Positions 50,701 through 61,424 of a stretch of 64,000 nt of DNA are shown in pieces. The position numbers and the translations under genes were made by a program. The stretch's first letter is position 1. Every line of letters starts with the position of its first letter. The notes beneath the pieces are model-generated. The model had not been told where the DNA came from, did not search any database, and saw only the letters and a program-made list of their open reading frames with translations. The stretch is from Philopedon plagiatum (Eukaryota; Arthropoda; Insecta; Coleoptera; Curculionidae), in the NCBI GenBank assembly GCA_963971165.1, contig OZ020198.1, forward strand, positions 8,324,227-8,388,226. Direction: 5' to 3'.

Positions 50701-53700
50701 TATTTTTGCATAAACAAAGTTCAACGCAAAATTTAAATAAAACATTGCTTGAAAAACATATCTGCTACTAATCTTCTTAAAAAACTCAATATATCTACCA
50801 ACTATTTAATACCGACAGAGAAAGGGATTTTTGACCCTATACTACCATTCCTAGACCTTTCTAATCTTTTGTCCCTTATGCGACTGCATCTGCAGGTAAA
50901 ATTTTAAAAGGGCATTTTTGATGGTGGGCCCTTATAGTTGGAGAAGATTTATTTAGATTCATTCAGTCAACAACCTTCACGTCTGGTTTGCTATGGGAAA
51001 TACCAGCTTGTGATTTTCAATAAAAAGATACACGGTGTGCGTGGATTTAGTTTAACCCAAAGGTCTTCCCACTTACTTTTTTTCAGATTTTGTTGAAGTG
51101 GTGTGATGAATAGTTTTAACCATAACTTATAATTATTGAGAAATATCACAACATTCTCATTTCATAATATTTTTCTTCGAATTTTTCAACCTTCTACTTC
51201 TATTTACTTTCTTTACTATTTTCCTACAGTGAACAAATCTTGAAAAAACATTTTGCCCCTGTGTCGCATACATAGTCTTTTCTGCGTATTGTGGCAGACC
51301 CTGTATATAAAATACTGTTAAGAAAAAGCCAGCACACTTTGAATTTATTGACAGAATTTTGTAATTTCATTTATGGATTGTCCAGTTTTCAAGTAGTAGT
51401 CTAAGGTCCACTTTCGTTATCGTGACACCCTGTATACTACTTATCGAACATAGAAAAAATGGTATATTAGGTAAAAAAATAAAATAAAATTGACGTGTTT
51501 TACAGCTATTTTAAATGGCAAATACTTTTTTAAATAAAAATTATTTTCATTTTTAGGGGGTTGTTCAACCCTTTGGAGTTTGAGTTTAAAAAAAATCCCT
51601 TCTTATCGAAACCCTACACCCTAAAATAAACATGTATGCCAAAATTTAGTTTTCTATGTCAAGCGGTTTGAGCTTCAAAAATTATTTAAGTTTTAGGGGT
51701 TCATTTTACCCTCTTGGAGGGTGACTTTTGCAATATTCTTTCTTATTGGACGTCTGGGGTCTAAACTATTATTATATGCAAGATTTCAACTTTCAATCTT
51801 TGATAGTAAGGGCTGGGCCTTGCTAAATCAGTGATAGGGGTGTGTTTTTACCCCCTAGGGGAAAATTCCAACACGAAAAAAGTAGTCTTATGTAAAAAAA
51901 TAAAATGAAATTGACAGGTTTTGGCGTTTTCCTTAAAACTAGTAGTTTTTAACATAAAAAATAATTTAATTTTTAGGGGTTCCTTTTACCCCCTTAGAGG
52001 GCGAGTTTTGCAAAATCCTTTCTTAGTGGACGTCTACAGCGTAAAATAGAGCTGTGTGCAAAATTTTAACTTTTTGGCGTTAGTAGTTTTGGCTGGGCGT
52101 TGATGAATGAGTGAGTCAGTCAGTCAGTCAGTCAATTTACTCTTTTATATTACATTAGTATAGATTTAGAATTAGATGCAAGTATTTTGGTATAATTACG
52201 GTTGTACAAAATCCATACAATTCGCCAAACTTACAGCCAAGCGATTTAGGATCAATATTGCATGACCCATACTAACTAATGGCAAAATGAATATTGTTTC
52301 ATTACGGTGTAAGTTTGCCCTTTATTTTATGAATATCTAGGTTAGTAGGTTCCTTGTGTTAGACATTTATTCACGGAAATAATCGTCGTTTAAAATATAT
52401 TGTCGGATCAGGCAGTACACGAAAAATAAAATTCACGATATCTATCTTAAGACCAAAAGTAGGGCATTACATGAAAGCAAAATTATAAAACTCCTAAAAT
52501 AGAATTTGCATGGATACGGCGACAACAAGGTACAAAGCTCACCGTAATGTTTATTTTATATTTCGCAAACATTTAAGCCTATATAGAAAATAGCTAGTGA
52601 ATGATCCAAGTAATCAGGGCCGGATTTAGAATTTTGTCTGGGGGGTGGGTGGGGGGCTTGTAACGTCACCTCGAGCCAATCAAAATTATATACCAAAAAG
52701 AGCGGGCAAGTTTGCGTGCAACATTATTTTTTTATTGTTTAGGGTTCTAAGAAATGTAGGAACCCCTCCTCCCCTTCGAACTTATACACTCTCTATGTTT
52801 CCCAAATAAGACCTAACCTAGAGTACTGCTCCCACATCTGGGGAGCGGCATCACCTTCGACATTTAAGATCCTTGATTCTATCCAAAAGAGAGCCATTCG
52901 ACTTATCAATGACCCAGCCCTCACGAGAAAACTCCCTTCTCTCGCTCATCGCCGCGCTGTAGGGGATTTATCCCTTTTCTACCGCTACCTCCACGGATTT
53001 TGCTCTGAAGAACTAGCCGGTATTATTCCCCCCTTGAATGTCCCTAACAGAACAACAAGAGGCGCGTTACGTATGCATCCCTTTACTGTCCAGCTACAAA
53101 AGCCTAGAACAGACCACTTCTCTCGCTCATTCATACCTAGGGTCTCCAGATTATGGAACAAATTGCCTGCAGATGTGTTCCCTTCCCGTCCCAACCTCCA
53201 ATCCTTCAAATCCCGTGTCAATAGACTACATTTTCCTTCTCTTCAGACACCCACGGTACGTTAGTACTTAGGCTTGAAGTCTACGTGGGATGTCTTAGAT
53301 AAAAAAAAACATTATTTCATACTGGACGAAATAATACCTAAACCTGTTTTGCGAAAACAGAACGGTTTGTCATCTTGACTTACAAAAATTCTAGCATTTT
53401 TTATTATTTATACCCTCTGTCCATTTGGTCCTATGTTTTAAAGACATATTTTTGAAAGCACGTTTTTCAAAAATATATTTTGGAATACGGTTATTCCAAA
53501 ACTACGGATGTTTTTAAATTTTTTTTTTCGGAAACCTACTTTTCGATGTTTTTTAACCACATTTTTTCAAACACTGTTTCGAAAAGACTTCGAATATTCA
53601 TATTTAAAAAAAAAACACTTTTTTGAAAGTAATTTACTAGCAGACACAAGGAAACGTAAACCTGACCGAACACAAAAACGGTTCGTTTAGGTTAGTTCAG

Positions 53701-56700
53701 GATCTTTTTGTCATTTTTTCATCGACATTTTCATAGCCAGTAGAGCTCATAATTTAAATTTATATATTTTCGGAAAATATATTTTTGAAAAATTCTTTTT
53801 AAAAAATATATTTTCGAGAAGTAGATCCATTTCCGAAAAATCATCTTTGGAAGAAGCTGCTTTTCGAAACAATTTTTGTTAAAAAAAAAACAGAACAGTT
53901 GGTCATCTTAAACAGGACACATACGAAAATGTAAAAATTGTAGCATTTTTTATTCTGCTCATTTGTTACGAAAGTACAATTTTTCTAAAACCAGTTTTTT
54001 AAAGCACTTATTAGAAATTAATTCGTTTTCGATATTAATTTTTGTCAAGCAACGGCTTTTTGGAAAAGTAACGTACCAAACCTAAGAAACCTGATTAAAC
54101 CCAAAAAAGGTATGTTTAGGCTTGTTCAGGTTCTTTTTTCGTCTTTTTTTCATTAACATTTTCCAAGTTACTAGAGTTTATAATTTAATTTACTTACTAC
54201 TGTTTTCGAAAAAATATATTTTTGGAGGCACCTATTTTTTAAAACTTATTTTGTGAAGACATTTTTCAAAAAATGTACTTTCGAAATACGCATTTTCGAG
54301 AAAATACTTCATAAATCCGTTTTCAAAAGCACGTTTGAAAAAGCTGTCAGGACATTTTTGTTTTTGAAAAAATGTACGTTCAAAATACGTGTATTCGAGA
54401 AAATATTTTTAAAAATTTTTGTTAATCCGTGTTCGAAAAAGGTGTTTTTGGAAAAAGTTTACTTTCAAAAGAATATTTAAAAAAAAAAACTATTTGGTTA
54501 TTTTCTGTTTCCTTTAGAAGTAAAAACGATCAGGCGCAAATTTTAATAAAATCGCAGGGAGTTGTGTAAGGAATGTTTTCAGAAACAATCAAAGAGCAGG
54601 TAAATCGAAAATGCCATTTTTTATATTTACAACATATTCATATTAGTATTGACCTATGTTCATATTTTTGTGGTATAATTCATTTCAAAGACCTTACATA
54701 GACGGCAAATCTTTGTTTTTGTTTATAATATTTTGTAGAATATGTAGGAATGGTTAATGTTTATGTTACACTATTTATTTTTATACAATTCTCTATTGAA
54801 ATCTTTTTTGTACAAGGCTTCAGGGGGGGCATCACCTGCCCTGCCCCTAAACCCGCCACTGGAAGTAACTACTACGTTTAAAAAATAACATCTGATTCAG
54901 ACATCTAATGTGCATGTCGTTGAAACGTTATCTTTGACGCCGTTAATTAAATAATCAAAACATAAAAAATCGTTTACATGCTGGTATCAGAGGGTTTTTG
55001 CTAAGGATTAGCGTGATTTTTAAATATTTTAAAACCTTATCGTTTTTAACAATAAACTATTAACCTTCAGAGAGAGGAGACGATACTGAGTGCTACGGAG
55101 CGTTGACACTCCACTCAAAATTTCGTCACTATGCAATGGCAATAAATTGCAAAAAATTTATTATTTAAAAAAATTATGGTATTATGTTTTAGCGTGTAAC
55201 AGAGGGCACAAAAACTAATAATAATTGGTTGAAAATTCTGTCGCTATCTCTTGAATTTTTTTTTCGTGACAGCACGCATTGTAAAGGAGTTCATGGGGTC
55301 ACTAAGTAAAACGCAAAACTAGCAAAAGTTTCGTTAGACCTTGAGCCATTTTTTATTAGTCATTCACATTAATTAAAATGATGAACTATGAATTAGGGAA
55401 TTCCACGTTATGATGGTCGAACCGCACTCGGCAAATTCTGATAAAGCATAATGTATTGTCTATCGAATTTGCTTACTGACAGTTTTACTTAATACTTTTT
55501 ATCATACAAGACAGAGTGTCTCGAAAGTTACGTTTTTTTATTAAAAAATTAATAAACTTCTCCTGAGATAGTTTCGGTAGAATTTGTTTTAAACTTTCGA
55601 AACTTTGAAAAAAAAATTATTATATAAAATACTTACACACACAGACAGACATGTTCAGTAAATCGTCCATTAATGGAAAAAAGTAAAATGGAACAATAAC
55701 TAAGATTTTTTGGTAGTTTTGGTCCATCACCTAGTGCAATCCCCTTTTTGGTTAAGCTTGCGAATCTAATTAGAGAGACCTTGTAAATTGGAGTTTAATG
55801 TAATGTAACTAATTAATTATACATAAGGGCGCTGTAAAATTTTTTGTGTGGGGAATCTACAGCAGGAGTGGGCGTTCTAGTAGGGAGATCAAAAACAGAT
55901 ATACAGGAGACCAGCTTTGTATATGTCTAATAAGTATATTTATGTAGATATGCCAAAGGATAACCACCTTATTGATCTTATAATACAAGCACAACCCCCA
56001 TGTTACTTTTATTTTTGTCTTCTTAAATTTTATCTAAAAGGCGTACAGCCAAAATTGTTATTACTGCTCTCGAGTTTAGAAGGTCGATGGTGAAGATTTT
56101 ACTGCTATTCTAGAGCCCATAAATTCGGTGGTTATTCGGAAGTGTATGGATTTCTCCTCGTTTTGGCCTTATTTTCCCTTTCTTGTGGCAAGTATTCCGT
56201 TTGTCCCCGCATTTACTCTCTTGTTCTGCCGCTTATTCTGCGTAAATCAGTCTGTTCTTTACTAACGTATGATAGTAGTAAGGGAAGAATATATATGATT
56301 GATTCTGATGAGATGGCTGTCTTTGTTTTGGCTTTTTATGGATTTTTTGACCTTTTAACCCTTGCAACTCCCTAAAATAAGTTAAAACAATCAATTATTT
56401 TAATCGAAGTAGATAATGACCTTCACTGAAGTGAGCTTCACTGATGTGAGAAATTTTACTGTTTTTAGCGGTTCATTACCAACAAAATACGAATTTAAAA
56501 TTATTTGCTAAGTCTATTTGCAAAAAAGGAAAATTTTCCGTTTTAATACCCTTCACTGATGTGAGAATTATATGTATCCATCAAAACGCAAGTAAAGTTT
56601 GGGGAATAAAATCATCAATAATTGTTTCTGCACATAAACGCAAATTTCAAATACAATCATTTTTATCACTAAAGTGAAAAGAAACTTATATTATGGCGCC

Positions 56701-59700
56701 ACACAGAACAATCACTGAGATGAGATTTTAAAAAGGTACTCGAAAAAAAAATCAGTTGCTTATAATTTTTTTTTTCGTATGATATGTGGTTACAATGTTA
56801 AAATGTTGCTCAATGACAATCTGTTTACCAAAAATTTCTCAAGGTTGAAACTGCTCATAAGAATCACACATACAGGGTGTCCGAAAAGTTTTAGTATGGA
56901 GAAATATATTTGCTATTAGTAAAGGTAGAGACACCAAATTTGAGGTGCTGTATATTAAAATAAAAAAAAATATTGAAGTTATTTTGGCTGAAATAAAACA
57001 GTACTTTTGTTTATTAGGATTACACTACATTTACGGACTTATTGTCCTTAAATAGGCTTGGTAATGAATTGTCTGCCTCGCCTTGTACTACAGGGTGTGC
57101 AGAAACGATATGATTAATAATTAATTAATTTTTTTTACAAAAACTTTTAGCCTCGTTTTATTTTACATGCTTATGTATGAAAGTATTTTAAATAAACTTT
57201 TAGGTAATATCTCATTATTTTTATTCAATTTATCTTGTATCTCAAGAGCTAGTGACATAAATTAAAAGATTATCAAATATTCAGTAAAGTTAAAATAATT
57301 CTATCTGTTCTGTTCGTCGAAAAAATAATGAATGAGAAATATTTTTACGGTTTTTAAATACACATGAACGGTTAAAGCTGAAAGGAAACACATACATATC
57401 CTCGATAACAAAGTAAAGAAAAGGAATTTAATCTTAAGCTAACCCTAAATGAGGAATCTCATAACATAGCAATTATGAAAGGGCAAGGTTATACCAGAAA
57501 GCTGGTAAAGGTTACATAACACATCCGTATCAAATAGCAGCCTGATATTTTCCTTTATTTCAGTTAGCAATAATGGTATTAATGATATTAATAATAAAAA
57601 ATCTCGGATTACTACATTCTTTTTTAAGGTCCTTTGAAAGGCGAGAGACTGCTTTTATTATTAGACTTCATTGAAAAGATACTGTTCTTTGACATAAACA
57701 TTTGAATTAAAATTAAAAACATTTAAATTAAAATGTTTCTACTGCATCTTAATATTTACCTTTTTGTGGTCTTACCACCCTCAACCTGCTGATTTTTAAG
57801 TAGTTTTTAAACAATACATACGATTCGTAGCGCACTTAAAGTTATTTTTATAATTTTCCTAGGAAAGCAGTGTAATTTTTGACTAGCCATAAAATTAACG
57901 TTTTCCCAGAATCGCAGCGATGCTTGATCTGAAATATTGCAACGCATTTTAACCATTTTAATGAAACTAGTTATAAAGGTTATCATCACAAATGAATCAA
58001 TAAATAAAAGATATACATATACATATAATTAAAATAATACATCCATTCAGATTGCGGGAGAATTAATCATTTGGAAAAAACAGGAACAAGGTTGGGTAAT
58101 ATTAAGTACATGATCGCAATTAATTTATGAAGTAAATGAGAATTTAATAAAAAACATAAAACATTATAATTATGACAATAAAAGGAAAGAAAACCCTGTA
58201 GGTTTTGTCAGAAATCACAATCAAAATTTGTAGACTAATACATAATATAAACACAGTAATTTCTATTTTATTAGAACATCTCTTTAGATAAAAAGACTAT
58301 GTATGCTATTAACGATGATGAGTTCAAAATTCTAGAGCAACTTGCTATTTACCAGATTTGGCATCTCGTAACTACATATTTATTTATATTAGAACAATGC
58401 GATGGTACCATAGTAAAATCCAAATATAAATATTTCAAAGCACCTGATCCTTATATGAATCGTCTCTTCTAATGACTAATTTTATGTCACTGTATTTAAT
58501 GAACTAATGTTTTATAGTCACGTAAAAAAACCTGATGTGTAGTTATTTTGCCTCTATTTCATCGTATTTAATACAGCTACAGCCCAATACTGCCAATACC
58601 AGGATTAAAATTAAATATTAACAGACATTTCTGGAATGTAAACTGAAGGGTCGGAAAATGCGTACCCGTTTTTTAAAAGAACAAGAGGCTATGATTTCCC
58701 TTGTGATTAATTTTAATTACATCCATAAATGATGGATTTTAGGACTTTACCAATCTAAATCCAAGACCATATCACGAAAAAGCTGATATCCTTTCACCTT
58801 TGTCACAGATATGGATGGAACCAGTCTCTCGAATTTCATGGCGAATTCCAGATTGTTGCTCTTGATATTTCCAAGGCCTTTAACCAAGTATGGCATACCG
58901 CACTCCTCAACGAACTACTTTTTTACGGTCTTCCTCCCAAACTATGGACCTGAATCGGTAGTTTTCTAACTAACCGGCGCATATCTGTCGTCTTCCTGTC
59001 ACGCAAAAAATCCGACAACACATACCCCATCCCAGTGGGGGCGCTAAGGGTGGGCAGGGTTGGGTGCGCGCCCAACTAAAATTCTGCTCGCCCAACCAAA
59101 ACTTTAAATAAAGACATACGACTTACGAACACCGAACATAAAAGTATCCAGGTCCTGCCCAATCTTACAAATTAGGAGTAGCGCCGCCACTGCCACATCC
59201 ACATGAATGGCTAAGCCCTACAGAACAATAAAACGTTCGATCTTGTTGGCAGCGCTTTCGAACTTGACCTCAACTGGCACAAACACATTACTTCAACAGC
59301 CACACCAACAGCTATAAAGCTTGGTTTTCTCTTTAGAGCCAGAAAATACTTCTCCCCTTCCAACTTACACACTCTCTATGGTTTTTAAATAAGAGCTCAC
59401 CTAGAGTACCCACTGTTCTCACATCTGGAGAGCGGCATCACCTTCGACACTTACATATTCCATTCAAAAGATTCGACTCATGAAAACTCAAGAAAACTCC
59501 CTTCTCTCACTCATCGCCGCGCTGTTGGGGATTTATCCCTTTTATATCGTACATTTAGGCTTCAAGTCTACGTAGGCTGTTTCAGATAAAAATAAATAAA
59601 TAAAGTCTGGAAATTCGAACCTTTGGTGTTCTGAAACTAAATATGTTTTTTTTTTATGAATCCTGGTATTAGCTGAATGGATTGTAAGCTTCTTAGCTTT

Positions 59701-60343
59701 CAACCTTTTGACGTCAACAGAGTCAGATTATAACTGACAAATATCGGAAAAATAAACAACAGTGGGTCCTATTTGCATTTTATTTAATAGGTACACATAC
59801 GTCTGCCAAACCTGCTTTTTTCTCTAGTAAATGATTTTTTAAATTCGCTATTTTAGAGAGTGGGACATTATACTAGAACGTTACTTTTATTTGTATGAGA
59901 ATGATCTCATGTTCTAGTGCTATTTCTATTGTTTGTGTCTTATATTTTGGTAAAACAGTTTGCCGCTTGCCAAGAGTTTTACAATCTACAAGAGGCGAAA
60001 GTCATGTATCAAAGAACAGTAAAAAAATGTTTATTTTTTGATAGGAGCTCCAAAAACATAATGTGACAGCAGTAGTGAGGGTATGTGAACCCTCCTACAA
60101 GACCGACGAACTGAAAAACGTTAACATTGAGGTCTTCGACTTGATGTACGACGATGGAACCTTCCCTCCCAACGATATAGTCGAAGAATGGTTCAAGGTA
60201 CTAAAGAAACAGTTCAACGAGCATCCAGACGGGTGCGTAGCGGTCCACTGCGTCGCTGGATTGGGTAGAGCACCCGTCATGGTTGCTCTCGCTCTTATTG
60301 AGTTAGGTCTGAAGTATGAGGAGTCTGTAGAGCAAATTAGAGA
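47752..60343 (+). CDS. PRL-1: PRL-1 / PTP4A protein tyrosine phosphatase (3' incomplete)
   Basis: Small prenylated dual-specificity-like phosphatase of the PTP4A family, normally at the plasma membrane and early endosomes. Exons seen: 47,752-47,874 (41 codons, MTSGIMRQKDIRPAPAEIEY..FLITDRP, donor gtaagc) and 60,045-60,343 (about 100 codons, acceptor gatag, donor gtaagt). Joined in phase they reach residue 140: VVRVCEPSY with the redox Cys55, the general-acid loop YDDGTFPP (Asp77/78), and the P-loop HCVAGLGRAP with nucleophile Cys110 and Arg116. The Ala after Arg, instead of the usual Ser/Thr, is normal for PRLs. The family is about 173-178 residues, so ~35 residues including the polybasic tail and CAAX box lie beyond the window. 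ATG 47,752 is chosen; a second Met, five codons on, matches the usual PRL start equally well. The 12-kb intron is packed with transposons. Confidence 0.93.
48015..48895. mobile_element. CACAGAAAAAAC element, second copy
   Basis: 881 bp, ends CATAGAAAAAAC...GTTTTTTCTGTG, TG on both sides (48,013-48,014 and 48,896-48,897). Left 200 bp and right 340 bp match the 43,667 copy; the middle (48,205-48,545) is replaced by unrelated sequence. In the PRL-1 intron. Confidence 0.75.
49415..49475 (+). mobile_element. LINE scrap
   Basis: 'gatctcagctgccacaaaca' and 'tagccacatcagca' match the HKHI..ATSA block of the LINE family. About 60 bp only. Confidence 0.55.
49520..50478. mobile_element. Large foldback element with nested MITE
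   Basis: Termini CAGTGTGTC...GACACACTG; arms of about 350 bp are diverged reverse complements (for example 'gttgacaag' with 'cttgtcaac', 'tacagggtgtcaataa' with 'ttattaacaccctgta'). Its loop carries a separate 162-bp insertion (49,890-50,051). No target duplication visible; divergence of the arms suggests an older element. Confidence 0.7.
49890..50051. mobile_element. 162-bp hAT-like MITE
   Basis: Ends CATTGGCGTAACTA...TAGTTACGCCAGTG with a perfect 8-bp duplication CAAACGTC (49,882-49,889 and 50,052-50,059). GC-rich interior ('gggggcggcggcccccc'). Inserted in the loop of the larger foldback. Confidence 0.88.
51520..52165 (+). mobile_element. RTE-like LINE 3' UTR
   Basis: Two diverged ~400-bp blocks share 'ttttaggggttc..ttttaccc' and 'tttcttagtggacgtct', ending with 'ggctgggcgttgatgaatga', a (CAGT)n run at 52,115-52,135 and 'attacattagtatagatt'. 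This is the typical non-coding 3' end of RTE/BovB-type LINEs. No coding part. Confidence 0.6.
52763..53315 (+). mobile_element. Non-LTR retrotransposon fragment, copy E (best preserved)
   Basis: An uninterrupted frame of 166 codons (52,767-53,264) covers the C-terminal, post-RT part of a CR1/Jockey-like ORF2: YCSHIWGAASPST, RAIRLINDPALTRKLPSLAH, GDLSLFYRYLHGFCSEELAG, NRTTRGALRMHPFTVQLQ, VSRLWNKLPADVF, ending with TAG. It is followed by the tail 'cacggtacgttagtacttag', a ~40-bp 3' UTR and an A-run. 5' truncated, as usual after target-primed reverse transcription. Serves as the reference for copies A-D and F. Confidence 0.85.
53480..54480. repeat. Degenerate 'ttcgaaaaa' repeat block
   Basis: Two to three diverged units share 'aacctgaccgaacac/aacctgattaaaccc', 'caggatcttttt' and 'cattaacattttcca', each followed by a run of 'ttttcgaaaaa' motifs. 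Related to 12,150-12,560. The Phe/Lys/Glu-rich frame at 54,253-54,480 is a translation of this motif. Confidence 0.6.
54870..58790 (+). other. PRL-1 intron, no gene seen
   Basis: AT-rich intronic sequence. It contains a cluster of 'cttcactgatgtgag' motifs (56,415-56,730) and mariner-type ends near 56,873 and 57,090 ('acagggtgt'). No exon could be supported on either strand. Confidence 0.5.
58793..59605 (+). mobile_element. Non-LTR retrotransposon fragment, copy F (RT motif)
   Basis: Longest reach into the reverse transcriptase: the frame reads IVALDISKAFNQVWHTALLN, the RT motif with the first catalytic Asp, then YGLPPKLWT, a stop, and IGSFLTNRRISVV. A 160-bp MITE interrupts it at 59,033. The C-terminal part has several deletions, ending 'gtctacgtaggctgtttcag' and an (AAAT)n tail to 59,605. 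Dead. Confidence 0.8.
59033..59192. mobile_element. 160-bp hAT-like MITE in LINE copy F
   Basis: Ends CAGTGGGGGCGCTA...TAGCGCCGCCACTG; duplication CCCCATCC (59,025-59,032) versus CCACATCC (59,193-59,200), one change. The LINE sequence continues exactly across it ('tacccc' to 'acatgaatgg'). No ORF. Confidence 0.85.
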
Positions 60344-61424
60344 GTAAGTTTTATTTACATTTATTTAGATAGCAAACAACATCGTTTTGGTTCTAAGTGA
60401 CAAGTTTAGAGAGATCGTTTGGGTAACAAAAGTTTGTAAAAAAAACTCCTTAAAATTATTACATTATATTATAAGCTTTCTGAGGTCATTCACCACCATT
60501 GTGTATTTTAATTTTATAGGTTCAATTTTAGCGACTTTATAAATTAATTTTCGATTTAAACATAAAACGTTTTGTTAGTTTTCACAACGGAAATCACTTG
60601 TTTTGCTACCGTAGGATATTTATTTTTAAGACAAAACAAAATTAAAAGGGAAGATCTACTACGAGACATGGGGTAACAATTCAACATTATTTATTCATTA
60701 CCTTTTGCCTGAAGGCTTACGCACAAAAAAGAGAGCTTCTTTTTTAATGAATAAAAAGAATTGCTAATTATTGCTGTGCTCACAGGTTTCACAGACATTT
60801 TCCTTTCAATAAAAACACTTGTACTAACGCGTGTTTAAGTGCCATGTGCCCCTCATTGCACGTGCATAATATCCATTACATATATTATGTATTACGTTGC
60901 AATACGGAATATTCAAAGGTATTTTCTTGCTGATAAGGTTGCTTTTAAAAACAAGTGAAATTTAAAACTTCTGGATCGGCTACCGACACGCCATAATGAT
61001 TATTATTGATTATTTTATATGTTTTCATATGAGATCGCCTTGGGCTGTATAATACGAAGCAACCATTTAAGGAAACGATAATAATTGCTCTCCTTATAAA
61101 ATAAGTGTTACCAGGATTTCCAAGCCATTAAAAATTAGTAAAATTTTAATTACAAGTAATAACACTGGCTGACAAATTTTTTTTTTGTGTAACATAAAGC
61201 TGAATAGCATAGTGTACTAGACGCAATCAAACACGTAAGGTTTTCGTTTTACATTAAACAAACCACATGTAGAACGGTACCGTTTAATATTTAGTGAAAG
61301 AATGATTTTACAAGTTTTTTAACCCTGTATATCGACTATATTAATTTATAATTTATATTAACATCTAAGAAAAAAAGCAAACCTCAAAAATATGTATTTC
61401 AAACACACGTATTCTATTTTTTCC
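60344..61424 (+). other. PRL-1 intron, no gene seen
   Basis: After the donor gtaagt at 60,344 there is AT-rich sequence without an exon matching the expected KRRGA continuation of PRL-1. Confidence 0.5.

Larger units (their letters stand above)
52615..54861. mobile_element. hAT-like non-autonomous element carrying a LINE
   Basis: Left end CAGGGCCGGATTTAG and right end (inward) CAGTGGCGGGTTTAG form imperfect inverted repeats. Flanks CAAGTAAT (52,607-52,614) and GAAGTAAC (54,862-54,869) look like an 8-bp duplication with two changes. It contains LINE copy E and the 'ttcgaaaaa' repeat block. No transposase. Confidence 0.5.

Noticed and set aside
54253..54480. 75-codon Phe/Lys/Glu-rich frame
   Set aside because: It is the translation of the degenerate 'ttcgaaaaa' repeat, also present at 12 kb.
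60095..60280. Minus-strand frame opposite the PRL-1 catalytic exon
   Set aside because: Shadow of the PRL-1 coding sequence.
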